From an uncultured Bacteroidales bacterium (GTDB lineage Bacteria > Bacteroidota > Bacteroidia > Bacteroidales > F082): DNA of 64,000 bases. The stretch spans positions 1 to 64,000 of the forward strand of contig CALBNV010000036.1 of assembly GCA_937896895.1 (NCBI GenBank), written 5' to 3'. Position numbers and translations under genes: made by a program. A model generated the notes under the pieces. That model ran no database searches, was not told the origin of the DNA, and saw nothing but the letters and a program-made list of their open reading frames with translations. Of the stretch, positions 15,841 to 24,328 are shown one piece after another (within the stretch, counting starts at the first letter, position 1; each line of letters starts with the position of its first letter).

Positions 15841-18324
15841 CTACTTCCCCGTTCCTCCTGGTTCCATCGTGCCTTCTTCCGCGCCGCCTTGCTGCGCTTT
15901 TTTTTCGAGTTCCATCTTGCCGAAGCGGAACGTCACGCCGACGCTGACGGAGCGGCTGTTGAACTTGAACGAGCTGTGCGAGATGTAATACGGGTTGTTG
16001 GTGTCGTTGTCCCATTTGTTCCAGTTGAAGATGTCGTTTGCGTTGAGGAACACCGACATCTTTCTGTCGAAGAAGTCGGCTTTCAGGCCGCAGTTGATAG
16101 AATATGAAGGCTTCCTTTCTGCGTAAAGCGACTGTGTCGCCGAGCGGTAATGACCCGATGCGTTGACTTCCAACTTGTCCCATAGCTTCGCCCAGACGCT
16201 GAGTCGGAGGCTGTACGACCACATGTTGCTGCTGACTGTATTCTTCCTATAATCCGCCTCGTAATAGTTGTCATAGACGTTGGCGTAGAGTCGCATGTTG
16301 AAGAATCCGTTCGGGCGGTACATCACGCTGGCTTCCGCGCCGGCGTTGTAAGAATATCCGACATTCACCGGCATCGTGGCTCTGACATAGCGCATGAAAA
16401 CCCACTCGTCGTAATAGTTGTCGGCGACGCTGTTCACCGCGCCTTTCGAATCTCTGAAATAACCTGTCAGGCCGATGTTTCCGAACTTGTTGAAATATTT
16501 GGTCCAGCCAAGCTCGAACGAGTTGGTGTAAGCCTGTTCCAGATTCATGTTGCCACGGTCAACGCTCTCGTCTTCATATTCCACGAAAGTGGTGAGGTAA
16601 CGCGCACTCGGGTTGTTGATGCGGCGCGAATAGTTGAACCTGAAGTTGTGCATCGACTTCGTCCTGTACGAAAGATGTATTGACGGACGCCAGTTGAGGT
16701 AATTTTTCTGTTCGTGCTGTGAAAAGACCTTGCCGGCGTTGAATCCGTCCATGTTGCAATGTGCCATCTCGTATTCCATCCTGATGCCCGGTTTGACGAC
16801 GAAGTTGCCGAATTTATGCTGGATTGTCAGATAGGTGTCGAACTCATCGCCCCAGCTTTCGCGGTCAACCGACCGGTATTGGTCATTGACGTATGTGTCG
16901 CCTGAGAGCGTGTCATAGACCATGTGGTACGAGTCGGGGTTGTGCGAATAGACGACGCCGATGCCAATCTCGCCATTCTTGATGTACGGGATGTTGTAGT
17001 CGATGTTGAAATCGTAGTTGAAGTCGCTGAAGTTGTTCCTGTTGTGGATGCCTTTCACGCGGCTCGTGGTGTCAGTCCCTGGCACGTAGAACTTTCTTGT
17101 GTTGTATTTGTTTTCGGATCCTCCCCAGTAGCCACCGTTCAGGCTGACAATCAGATTATGCCCTTCGTTGTTGAAGAGATGCTGATATTCAAGGCCTCCG
17201 TGAAAGCCTTGGAAATCGTTCTTCGCATCGTAGTCGTCGATGTAATGCGTCTCTTTTATTCCGCCTTCAAGGAACTCCTTGCGATAATAGTCCTGATACG
17301 AGTTGCCGTTGTCCCAGCTCGGCCAGCCGCCGCCCCAGAACGTGATGGTGTTCATCGTGTCGATGTTGTATGTTAAATTGAGGTTGATGCCGCCGCCGAA
17401 TCTGTTGCTTTTCTCGTTGCCGTCATATCTGATGACAGTCGTGGTGTCGAGCACTCCCGATATGTCGCTGTCCTTGAACGAATAGCTGTAGCCGTTGTTG
17501 TTGTTCTTGTTGTATCGGTAGTTGCCGTTCACGTAAAAATTGAAGGTGAGCTTCTCGTTTGCATAGACGTATGACACCCAAGGTGACACGTTAGGTGTCG
17601 TGGAGCCTCTCACGCCGAAGCTGACGAAGCTGTTTCTCTGCACCTTGGCGTTTGTCACGATGTTGATGATGCCGGCGTCGCTCTTCGAGGCGTAACGCGC
17701 CGACGGGTTCGTGATGACCTCGATGGTCTCGATGGCGTTTGCCGGAAGTTGTTGGATATAGGTCTTCAGGTTCTCTTCGTTGAGATGCGACGGCTTCCCG
17801 TTGATCCATATCTCGACGCCTGATGCGCCGCGTAACGAGACGTTTCCCTCGACATCGACTTCAACGCCTGGGGCGTTCTGCAAGGCATCGGAAGCAGTGC
17901 CTGTCTGTATCGACGGGTCCTCGCTCACGTTGTAAAGCTGTTTCTCGCCCTCGTTGGCGAACATCGGCTTCTTCTCCGTGATGACGATTTCATCGAGGGT
18001 CGTGGTGCCTGGTTTTATCTTCAAGACACCGAGGTTGATGCTCTCGGTGACGTCGATGTCTTTCTTGAAAGTCTGATAGCCGATGGCCGAAACCTGCATG
18101 ATGAAACGCCCGCCCGGCACGTACTCCAGTCTGAAGCGTCCGTTCTCGTCCGATGCGGTGCCGCTGATGAAGGCGGAGTCGGCGTGACGTATCAAGCCCA
18201 CGTTCACAAATTCCAACTTGGCCTTTGAAGTGCTGTCAACCAATGTTCCGCTGATGGTGTATTGCGCCAATAACACATTGGCATTCAACAATATAATTGC
18301 TAAAATTAAGATGATACGTTTCAT
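15841..18324 (-). CDS. Outer-membrane beta-barrel receptor-like protein with CarboxypepD-regulatory domain
   Basis: 827 aa. The signal peptide ends ...NVLLA before QYTISG. Residues about 20-110 are a carboxypeptidase-regulatory-like beta-sandwich (TISGTLVDSTSKAKLEFVNV). A plug-like region with DALQNAPGVEVDVEGNVSLRG follows (about 120-230), then a long 22-strand-type barrel. It ends with VTFRFGKMELEKK plus a low-complexity Glu/Gly tail. This is the outer membrane beta-barrel family related to TonB-dependent receptors. No SusD partner is next to it, so glycan import by a SusCD pair is unlikely and the ligand is unknown. The mature protein would start with Gln. Confidence 0.82.
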   Translation of the reverse strand: MKRIILILAIILLNANVLLAQYTISGTLVDSTSKAKLEFVNVGLIRHADSAFISGTASDENGRFRLEYVPGGRFIMQVSAIGYQTFKKDIDVTESINLGVLKIKPGTTTLDEIVITEKKPMFANEGEKQLYNVSEDPSIQTGTASDALQNAPGVEVDVEGNVSLRGASGVEIWINGKPSHLNEENLKTYIQQLPANAIETIEVITNPSARYASKSDAGIINIVTNAKVQRNSFVSFGVRGSTTPNVSPWVSYVYANEKLTFNFYVNGNYRYNKNNNNGYSYSFKDSDISGVLDTTTVIRYDGNEKSNRFGGGINLNLTYNIDTMNTITFWGGGWPSWDNGNSYQDYYRKEFLEGGIKETHYIDDYDAKNDFQGFHGGLEYQHLFNNEGHNLIVSLNGGYWGGSENKYNTRKFYVPGTDTTSRVKGIHNRNNFSDFNYDFNIDYNIPYIKNGEIGIGVVYSHNPDSYHMVYDTLSGDTYVNDQYRSVDRESWGDEFDTYLTIQHKFGNFVVKPGIRMEYEMAHCNMDGFNAGKVFSQHEQKNYLNWRPSIHLSYRTKSMHNFRFNYSRRINNPSARYLTTFVEYEDESVDRGNMNLEQAYTNSFELGWTKYFNKFGNIGLTGYFRDSKGAVNSVADNYYDEWVFMRYVRATMPVNVGYSYNAGAEASVMYRPNGFFNMRLYANVYDNYYEADYRKNTVSSNMWSYSLRLSVWAKLWDKLEVNASGHYRSATQSLYAERKPSYSINCGLKADFFDRKMSVFLNANDIFNWNKWDNDTNNPYYISHSSFKFNSRSVSVGVTFRFGKMELEKKAQQGGAEEGTMEPGGTGK

Positions 18325-18371
18325 TTCGCTCGTTTTTCGGGTTTAACGTAAGATTGCTTGAAAAATTGCCG

Positions 18372-18379
18372 CAAAAATA
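18372..18379 (-). promoter_or_regulatory. -7 box (TATTTTTG on minus strand) of the 827-aa barrel gene
   Basis: CAAAAATA on the plus strand is a perfect TAnnTTTG match in the gene direction, about 48 bp before the start codon. Confidence 0.6.
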
Positions 18380-18388
18380 ATAAAAATC

Positions 18389-18416
18389 AATGTCGGATTT
18401 GTCTGAACCCGACATT
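18389..18416 (-). terminator. Terminator hairpin of the sigma/anti-sigma operon
   Basis: AATGTCGG pairs with CCGACATT. On the minus strand the stem is followed by GATTTTTATTATTTTTG, so it can end the transcript of the DUF4097-like gene, just ahead of the next promoter. Confidence 0.65.
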
Positions 18417-18439
18417 AATTTTCAATATGTGTGAAAGTG

Positions 18440-19438
18440 CTATTCAATTCGGAAATCGCCGTATTCGAGTTCGGCTCTTATGCTGCCCGACGGCTCGTCG
18501 CCGCGGCTTCCCACGATGCGCCCGTCGGATGTCCTGCCGACGTTTGACTTCATTACCTCACCGCAGACAATGTCGCCATAACTCACACTGATGTCATATC
18601 TGAATGACGCGTTCTCGTTGATTTTCAATTTGATATTAGAATATTCCGCATCAATGTCAACATTCGGCTTGTCGGTGTCCAAGACCGCTCTCAGGTCGGA
18701 ATATTTGTCCTCGGCCTTAAGTTCTTTTATTTTATTGATTCTGATGTCGGAATATTTATTCTCAAAAACGCCTCTGAAGATGTCGGTCGCGGTGAAGTTG
18801 CTGTAACCGATCTCAGCGTCGATGAACTCGACCTTGTTGATTTTGCAGTCGCTGTATGCCATGTCGAGATTGATGTTTTTCGCATATTCAACGTTCAGAC
18901 CGCCGTATTTGATTTCTATCTCGTTATCAGCCAACAAGTTGCCTGCCGTCAGAGAGCCGTATCTTACCTCGGCCTTGAAGTCCTTCTTCACGGTTTCCAC
19001 AATGATGTCCCCATATCTTGTCTCAAGGTCCATCCGCACGTCTTCAGGCACTTTGACATAATATTTTATGGAGACCGAGGCGTTGAACGACCTGTTGGTT
19101 TTGTTTTCAAAAACCGTCTTGGCCTTCACGAGGTCACATTCCTGGAAAAACTCCACATTGATATTGATAATATCCATCAAGTATTTGACGGTTTTTTCCT
19201 TGTCGCTTTTCACAACGATTTTTACCTTGAAATCAATCTGCGGCTCGTCCCATGTTGTGATGATGAAGTCGCTGTGAACGCCTTTCATCTCAAGCTGCGG
19301 CAAAGCCCCGACATCGAAAGTCTGCTCCACGGTTTTCTGTTCCTCGAATTTGTAGCGGTGACCGCCGTCTCTGTTGTTACTCGCAATCGTGATAAATGTC
19401 ATCAATGACAATGCTGTCAGAATTAGAATCTTTTTCAT
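18440..19438 (-). CDS. Exported DUF4097-like (putative adhesin/beta-helix) protein
   Basis: 332 aa with an N-terminal signal sequence (MKKILILTALSLMTFITIAS). Most of the protein is a series of short, similar strands with recurring Y-G-D/Y-S-D motifs (ETRYGDI, EVRYGSL, IKYGGL, MAYSDC, IGYSNF, NKYSDI, DKYSDL, AEYSNI, VSYGDI, LEYGDF) about 15-25 residues apart. This is the pattern of DUF4097/DUF2807-type right-handed beta-helix proteins. They often sit beside ECF sigma/anti-sigma pairs, as here. It is probably an envelope-stress-linked periplasmic protein. The exact role is unknown. Confidence 0.7.
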   Translation of the reverse strand: MKKILILTALSLMTFITIASNNRDGGHRYKFEEQKTVEQTFDVGALPQLEMKGVHSDFIITTWDEPQIDFKVKIVVKSDKEKTVKYLMDIININVEFFQECDLVKAKTVFENKTNRSFNASVSIKYYVKVPEDVRMDLETRYGDIIVETVKKDFKAEVRYGSLTAGNLLADNEIEIKYGGLNVEYAKNINLDMAYSDCKINKVEFIDAEIGYSNFTATDIFRGVFENKYSDIRINKIKELKAEDKYSDLRAVLDTDKPNVDIDAEYSNIKLKINENASFRYDISVSYGDIVCGEVMKSNVGRTSDGRIVGSRGDEPSGSIRAELEYGDFRIE

Positions 19439-19442
19439 GGTT

Positions 19443-19964
19443 TTATCTATTTATCTGTTTGGTTATTAAATCTATAACTTTCAATTTGTTATCGTAAACA
19501 CGTTCAACGATTGCTATCTGCCGGTCTTGCGGCAGAGGTGCGATCTCCGCGAAGATGTCGCCTGTATTTTCCAGATTATGAATTACTTCCGTAATCTGAA
19601 TACGTGTCGAATCATCAACATTCTCAATAATCTTTTCAAGGTTTATTATTGCGTCATCGACTTTCTGCTCGTAAACTGCTCTCATCTCAACAAGCTGGTT
19701 GTCAGATGTTTGCGGCAGTTTCGTCGTCAAATCCGTGCTTTTTTTCAATCCGAATGTGACGACTGCGAATGTCACTATGGCGGCGGCAGCCACGGAGTTC
19801 CAGATTGTGAGCAGCGAACGCCTCTTGTTTCTTCGTGCCGTTTCGGCCACGCCCTTGTCTCCGGCGGCCTCAAGCTTCAGCAGGAACCTCTCGCGATGAC
19901 CTTCCGGCAACGACCTTCCGGCGAACTCCGACTTGTTGTCCCTTATGAAATCCTCAATATTCAT
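19443..19964 (-). CDS. Probable anti-sigma factor, single-pass membrane protein
   Basis: 173 aa: a cytosolic N-terminal segment (about 1-48, charged), one transmembrane helix (about 50-72, SVAAAAIVTFAVVTFGL) and a periplasmic coiled-coil-like tail of about 100 residues. I see no zinc-binding HxxxCxxC motif, so it is not a ZAS-type anti-sigma. The assignment rests on its position between an ECF sigma gene and a DUF4097-like gene. The stop is 4 bp from the next gene. Confidence 0.6.
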   Translation of the reverse strand: MNIEDFIRDNKSEFAGRSLPEGHRERFLLKLEAAGDKGVAETARRNKRRSLLTIWNSVAAAAIVTFAVVTFGLKKSTDLTTKLPQTSDNQLVEMRAVYEQKVDDAIINLEKIIENVDDSTRIQITEVIHNLENTGDIFAEIAPLPQDRQIAIVERVYDNKLKVIDLITKQINR

Positions 19965-19979
19965 AACTATTATTTAAAT

Positions 19980-20160
19980 TTCACTCTCAAAATTTCACTC
20001 TCAAAATTTCACTCTCAAAACTTCACTCTCAAAACTTCACTCTCAAAACTTCACTCTCAAAACTCCATTCTCAAACTTCACTCTCAAAACTCCACTCTCA
20101 AAACTCCACTCTCAAAACTTCACTCTCAAAACTTCACTCTCAAAACTCCATTCTCAAAAC
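19980..20160 (-). repeat. Tandem array of thirteen 14-bp units covering the 3' end of the ECF sigma gene
   Basis: The plus-strand unit is TTCACTCTCAAAAC, with variants ending AAAT or beginning TCCACTC/TCCATTC. Twelve units are 14 bp and one (20064-20076) is 13 bp. In the gene direction the unit reads GTTTTGAGAGTGAA and carries two TGA triplets. The sigma gene's last four codons and stop (TCA at 20140-20142) lie inside the array, so the repeat seems to have expanded from the gene's own 3' end. It fills the spacer between sigma and anti-sigma genes. Confidence 0.95.
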
Positions 20161-20661
20161 TTCCTTAAGTCTCGCTATTCCTCTCGAATACTGTGACCGC
20201 ACCGACGACTCGTTGATATTCAAAGTGTTGGCGATGTCCTCGTATTCCATTTCTTCAAGAAGACGCAGCGTGATGACGATGCGGTAACCTTCTGGCAGAC
20301 CGGACAGCGCGGCCTTCACCTGCTCTATCGAATACATATCGTCGTCATCGTCTTCGATTTTCTCCTTGAACTCCTCGACGTCAACCTGCAACGGCCTCCG
20401 GCTGTCATGACGGTATTTGTCGATGCTCTTGTTGACGGCGATTTTCTTCACCCACGCGACGAAACCGGCTTCGTTCCCTTTGAAATCGCGCAAAAGCGAG
20501 AACGCGGCGAGGATTGCATCATGCGCAATCTCCTCCGCGTCCTGTTCATTCAACACTATGTTATAGCTGGCGTTGTAAACGACGTTGCAGCAGAGGTCGT
20601 AAAGCCTCATCAAAGCCTGCTCATCGCCGTCACGTCCAAGTTTCAAAACAGTGTCAAACAT
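20140..20661 (-). CDS. ECF-type RNA polymerase sigma factor
   Basis: 173 aa with sigma region 2 (about 10-75: DAEEIAHDAILAAFSLLRDF and FVAWVKKIAVNKSIDKYR) and region 4 (about 110-168: LSGLPEGYRIVITLRLLEEMEYEDIA, then a helix-turn-helix ending SQYSRGIARLKEVL). An acidic linker (EDDDDD) separates them. It directs RNA polymerase to a small regulon, probably controlled by the anti-sigma encoded next. The last residues, LRMEF, are encoded by the 14-bp repeat, so repeat changes could alter its C-terminus. Confidence 0.9.
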   Translation of the reverse strand: MFDTVLKLGRDGDEQALMRLYDLCCNVVYNASYNIVLNEQDAEEIAHDAILAAFSLLRDFKGNEAGFVAWVKKIAVNKSIDKYRHDSRRPLQVDVEEFKEKIEDDDDDMYSIEQVKAALSGLPEGYRIVITLRLLEEMEYEDIANTLNINESSVRSQYSRGIARLKEVLRMEF

Positions 20662-20748
20662 ATTTTCATTACTATTTACAACTGCTCAAACGAGCAATCG
20701 TATGATTTGCTGCACGACATCAAAAAAAATCACGAATCGGCGCGATAA

Positions 20749-21426
20749 TCATTCATTCTCCCTCGCGAACAACGCCGACCTGTTCAGGAAAGAGTTGAAG
20801 TCGTAACATGAGCGGAACTCCTCCAAAACCCATTCAATCAAGTTGTCAGAATGTAAAATATCGGTGGGGATGGGCTGCGACAGACAGTAATCTTTCAGCT
20901 TCAGAAATCTTCCGTAAGGATGGTCGGCGGGGAAGTCCTTCGGGACGTTTTTCAGCGCTTTCGACTCGTCGAGCGTGAAATTCTTCGCTTTCTTCAGGGC
21001 TTTTTCAAAATCAGCACCATATATATTAATGTCTTCGCGGACGCTCTTGGTGATGAGCGGCTCGCACTGATACATCCCGGGGTAAAGTCCGTGCTGGCCG
21101 AGATACTCCGCGCCCCGTCCCTCCACGTGGAAATAATATCCCGCAAGCCCCGATTTCTTCCCCTGCGGGCAGACAAAGACGCCGAAATGACGCTTGTAAG
21201 GGCTTTTGTCGGGCGAAAAACGCGTGTCGCGATAGAAACGATAGGTGCAGTCCTTCAATGTCAGACCTTTCGTCAAATCATCGAATTTCTGGATGCCGAG
21301 AATGATTTGTTCTGCTATCTCGTTGAATCTCGATTGAGCATCAATGTATTGCTGTTTATGTTCCTGAAACCACGGCCGGTTGTTGTTCACAACAATCTGG
21401 TTCAAAAAATCAATTATCTCTTCCAT
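20749..21426 (-). CDS. DUF2461 (TIGR02453 family) protein
   Basis: 225 aa, cytosolic. It shows the family pattern NNRPWFQEHKQQY near the N-terminus, YRDTRFSPDKSPYKRHFGVFV in the middle and GAEYLGQHGLYPGMY. The family is widespread, and its biochemical role is not known. The start at 21426 (MEEIIDF) is chosen because a -7 box at 21443-21450 places the transcript start near 21436. The ORF's first ATG would precede it. Confidence 0.82.
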   Translation of the reverse strand: MEEIIDFLNQIVVNNNRPWFQEHKQQYIDAQSRFNEIAEQIILGIQKFDDLTKGLTLKDCTYRFYRDTRFSPDKSPYKRHFGVFVCPQGKKSGLAGYYFHVEGRGAEYLGQHGLYPGMYQCEPLITKSVREDINIYGADFEKALKKAKNFTLDESKALKNVPKDFPADHPYGRFLKLKDYCLSQPIPTDILHSDNLIEWVLEEFRSCYDFNSFLNRSALFARENE

Positions 21427-21442
21427 TTTCTCAAATTTTCCG

Positions 21443-21450
21443 CAAAGGTA
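21443..21450 (-). promoter_or_regulatory. -7 box (TACCTTTG on minus strand) of the DUF2461 gene
   Basis: CAAAGGTA on the plus strand reads TACCTTTG in the gene direction and fixes the DUF2461 start at 21426. Confidence 0.6.
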
Positions 21451-21470
21451 AAAAATTTTTAAAAAACATC

Positions 21471-21499
21471 TTGACATATAAAAAAAAGTTGTATTTTTG
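21471..21499 (+). promoter_or_regulatory. Promoter of tRNA-Gln (TTG, 18 bp, TATTTTTG)
   Basis: A TTG at 21471-21473 and a perfect -7 box TATTTTTG at 21492-21499 are 18 bp apart. This is one of the best-formed Bacteroidota promoters in the window, and the tRNA starts 15 bp later. Confidence 0.75.
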
Positions 21500-21514
21500 C
21501 AGCCGTAAAAACGA

Positions 21515-21587
21515 TGCCTAATGGTGTAATTGGCAACACGACTGACTCTGGATCAGTAAAGTCCAGGTTCGAACCCTGGTTAGGCAA
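21515..21587 (+). tRNA. tRNA-Gln (CTG)
   Basis: 73 nt. The acceptor stem TGCCTAA/TTAGGCA is perfect, the anticodon arm is ACTGA-CTCTGGA-TCAGT (anticodon CTG), and the T arm is CCAGG-TTCGAAC-CCTGG. The discriminator is A and CCA is not encoded. Confidence 0.96.
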
Positions 21588-21597
21588 CAATTTTCAA

Positions 21598-21633
21598 ATG
21601 CTAGTCCGTTGTTGAACAGATTAGCATTTTTTT
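21598..21633 (+). terminator. Terminator after tRNA-Gln
   Basis: ATGCTAGTC pairs with GATTAGCAT (9 bp, one G-U), followed by TTTTTT. Confidence 0.8.
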
Positions 21634-21674
21634 ATGTTTGACAAAGTGATTTACAAACCTTAAAACAATATTTT

Positions 21675-23861
21675 ATGTCGAAGAAAAAGTCAAAAAACAC
21701 CAGCCTCAGCACTTTCGTGAACACAATCCTGCGCATATTCGGCGAGCATCCTTTCAAGCCGATGAATTACAAGCAGATAGCGAAGATTCTGAGTGTGAGG
21801 GACGCCGCCGGCAAAGATGTGATTTACCAGATTTTAACAACACTTTGCAGAGACGGACAACTCATTGAAAATCATCCATATAGTTATACTTTAAATCCTG
21901 AACTTATCGCTGAATACGGTCCGAAGCCGACCTACGTCATCGGCACCGTCGATATGAAAAGCACCGGCAAGGCCTACGTCATTCCGGAAGACGAGGGCGA
22001 GGACATACAGATTGCCTCGAACAACACGGGCAAGGCTCTTCACGGCGACAGGGTTAAGGTGCAGATGTTCCCGAAACGTCAGTCGAAGAAGAACGAAGGC
22101 GAGATTGTGGAGGTCCTGCAACGTGCTCGTACTGAGTTCGTTGGCATCTTCAGCCTCTCGCACGGCTTCGGCTTCGTTATCTCCGACCGCGCCTCCATGC
22201 CGATAGACATCTACGTCCAGCGCGGGAAGTACAAAGGCGCGAAGGACGGACAGAAAGTCATAGTGAAGATGACCGACTGGCCCGACAACGCCCGCAACCC
22301 CTTCGGCGAGATAGTGAAAGTGCTCGGTTACCCCGGCGAGAACAACGTAGAGATGCAGTCGATCCTCGCGGAGTTCGACTATCCGCTTGAGTTTCCGAAA
22401 GATGTCGAGAAGGAGGCAAAGGCAATTTCCGATAAGATCAAGGTCTCAGAAATCAAGCAGCGCCGCGATTTCCGCGACGTGCTGACCGTGACGATCGATC
22501 CCCGCGATGCGAAGGACTTCGACGATGCTGTGTCATACCGCAGATTGCCGAACGGACATCACGAGGTGGGCGTGCACATCGCCGACGTCTCTTATTACGT
22601 GAAGCCGGGTTCCGCCATCGACCGCGAGGCGCAGAGCCGCGGCACGTCAGTCTATCTCGTTGACCGCACCATCCCGATGCTGCCGGAGAAACTCTGCAAC
22701 ATGGTGTGTTCGCTGCGTCCCGACGAGGAGAAACTGACGTTCTCGGCGGTCTTTGAGATGGACGACAACGCCAACATCATCGACAAGTGGATTGGCAAGA
22801 CCGTCATCAGGTCGGACCGCCGCTTCGCTTATGAGGAAGTGCAGGCGATGATTGAAGGCGGTGACGGCGACTTTAAAGATGAACTGCTGACACTCAACGC
22901 GTTGGCGACGAAGCTCCGTGAGAAACGCATGGAACACGGCTCCATCAACTTCCATTCCGAAGAGGTGAAATTCATCCTCGACGAGAACATGAAACCTATC
23001 GACACTTTCGTGAAGGTGCAGAATGAGGCGAACATGCTCATCGAGGACTTCATGCTTCTCGCGAACCGCACCGTCGCCGAGGCCATCGGCAGGAAAGACA
23101 GCAAATATCACGGATATACTTTCGTCTATCGTGTCCACGACGAGCCGAATCCTGAGAAGCTGTACAACTTCATCGCGCTTGTTTCGCGGCTCGGCTATTC
23201 GATGAACATCAGCACGCGCGAGAAGCTCGTGAAGTCGTACAACTCGCTCTTCAAGGCGGTCGAGGGGCGCGGCGAGAAGAACCTCATCGAGTCGGTGGCG
23301 GTCAGGACGATGGCGAAGGCGCTTTACAGCACGGTGAACATCGGGCATTACGGATTGGCGTTCCCGTTCTACACGCATTTCACGTCGCCGATACGTCGTT
23401 ACCCCGACTTGATGGTGCATCGTCTCATCGAGCGTTATATGATTGAAAACCAACCGAGTGTGAGCCAAAACGAATACGAGGTCCTGTGCCAACATGCGAG
23501 CGAGATGGAACGCCGCGCCGCCGAGATGGAGCGCGAGTCGGTGAAGTACAAGCAGGCCGAGTACTTGCAGGACAAGATCGGGAAGGTGTTCGACGGTCTC
23601 ATCTCCGGCGTCTCGAAATGGGGCATTTACGTCGAGCTTAAAGACAGCAAATGTGAGGGTCTCGTCAGATACAACACCTTCGACGATGACTATTATTATC
23701 TCGACGAGGAGAACTTCCGCATCATCGGCCACGATCGCGGCATGATATACCAGCTCGGCGACGAGGTGAAAGTGCGCGTCAAGAACGTCGATCTGATCAA
23801 GAAACAGCTTGATTTCGAGATGGTTGTGGTGAAGAACAGCGGAAAGAAGCCGAGGAAGTGA
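21675..23861 (+). CDS. rnr: Ribonuclease R
   Basis: A 728-aa processive 3'-5' exoribonuclease that degrades structured RNA. Domain order: N-terminal helix-turn-helix-like domain (about 8-75), cold-shock domains (about 85-230), and the RNB catalytic domain (about 260-590) with metal-binding TIDPRDAKDFDDAVS and the later HFTSPIRRYPDLMVHR. A C-terminal S1 domain (about 640-720) and a basic tail NSGKKPRK follow. The length is typical of Bacteroidota RNase R. It starts at ATG 21675 after the tRNA terminator. No convincing -7 box was seen. Confidence 0.96.
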   Translation: MSKKKSKNTSLSTFVNTILRIFGEHPFKPMNYKQIAKILSVRDAAGKDVIYQILTTLCRDGQLIENHPYSYTLNPELIAEYGPKPTYVIGTVDMKSTGKAYVIPEDEGEDIQIASNNTGKALHGDRVKVQMFPKRQSKKNEGEIVEVLQRARTEFVGIFSLSHGFGFVISDRASMPIDIYVQRGKYKGAKDGQKVIVKMTDWPDNARNPFGEIVKVLGYPGENNVEMQSILAEFDYPLEFPKDVEKEAKAISDKIKVSEIKQRRDFRDVLTVTIDPRDAKDFDDAVSYRRLPNGHHEVGVHIADVSYYVKPGSAIDREAQSRGTSVYLVDRTIPMLPEKLCNMVCSLRPDEEKLTFSAVFEMDDNANIIDKWIGKTVIRSDRRFAYEEVQAMIEGGDGDFKDELLTLNALATKLREKRMEHGSINFHSEEVKFILDENMKPIDTFVKVQNEANMLIEDFMLLANRTVAEAIGRKDSKYHGYTFVYRVHDEPNPEKLYNFIALVSRLGYSMNISTREKLVKSYNSLFKAVEGRGEKNLIESVAVRTMAKALYSTVNIGHYGLAFPFYTHFTSPIRRYPDLMVHRLIERYMIENQPSVSQNEYEVLCQHASEMERRAAEMERESVKYKQAEYLQDKIGKVFDGLISGVSKWGIYVELKDSKCEGLVRYNTFDDDYYYLDEENFRIIGHDRGMIYQLGDEVKVRVKNVDLIKKQLDFEMVVVKNSGKKPRK

Positions 23862-23927
23862 GGAAGATGTTCAGGCGGTTTGTTTGAATTTCTCTCTTTT
23901 TCAAAATCGTCATTCAGGAAAAAACTG

Positions 23928-23935
23928 TATTTTTG
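23928..23935 (+). promoter_or_regulatory. -7 box (TATTTTTG) of the hipBA-like operon
   Basis: A perfect TAnnTTTG match 43 bp before the antitoxin start. HipB-type antitoxins usually repress their own promoter, but no clear operator palindrome was seen. Confidence 0.55.
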
Positions 23936-23977
23936 CAGCGTTTTTTAGGAATACAATAATATCTCATATTTCAGAAT

Positions 23978-24328
23978 ATGCCGAATAACGACTATAATAG
24001 TATCAATAGACTTTACACTTTTGAATTGGAGAGTGTTGAGGAGTTGATGGTTCGGATTTCGCGTCAAGTGCGGGACCGGCGTTTGGAAAGAGGGCTTTCG
24101 CGTGAGGCGTTGTCGATGATGTCGGGGGTGCCGGTGTCAACGCTTGCCAAGTTTGAGCAGAAGCATGTCATCTCGCTTTCGCAGTATGTCGCGGTGGCCA
24201 AGGCGTTGGGTTACAGCGACCAGATGAAGTCGCTGCTTGCCGAGCCGCGTTATGCAACGCAGGAGGAGCTGGAACAGATTAACCGTAATAAATCACGCAG
24301 ACGTGGCCGCAATGAATTCAACAGATAA
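23978..24328 (+). CDS. HipB-like helix-turn-helix antitoxin
   Basis: 116 aa. A HTH_XRE domain covers about residues 30-90 (RDRRLERGLSREALSMMSG, VSTLAKFEQKHVISLSQYV). The C-terminus is basic (NRNKSRRRGRNEFNR). It is placed directly before a HipA kinase whose start overlaps its end by 17 bp, the usual arrangement of a type II module where HipB binds both HipA and the operator. The overlap suggests translational coupling. Confidence 0.82.
   Translation: MPNNDYNSINRLYTFELESVEELMVRISRQVRDRRLERGLSREALSMMSGVPVSTLAKFEQKHVISLSQYVAVAKALGYSDQMKSLLAEPRYATQEELEQINRNKSRRRGRNEFNR

Noticed and set aside
15841..18324. SusC-type polysaccharide utilisation locus
   Set aside because: No SusD lipoprotein, glycoside hydrolase or hybrid two-component regulator lies nearby. 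The protein fits the general outer-membrane beta-barrel family instead.
19980..20160. Possible CRISPR array
   Set aside because: The 14-bp units are directly adjacent with no spacers, no cas genes are present, and the units continue into the sigma factor's coding end.
22647..23732. 361-aa open frame on the minus strand
   Set aside because: It lies wholly opposite the RNase R catalytic and S1 domains. Its Arg/Val/His-rich sequence is the usual antisense shadow of GC-rich codons.
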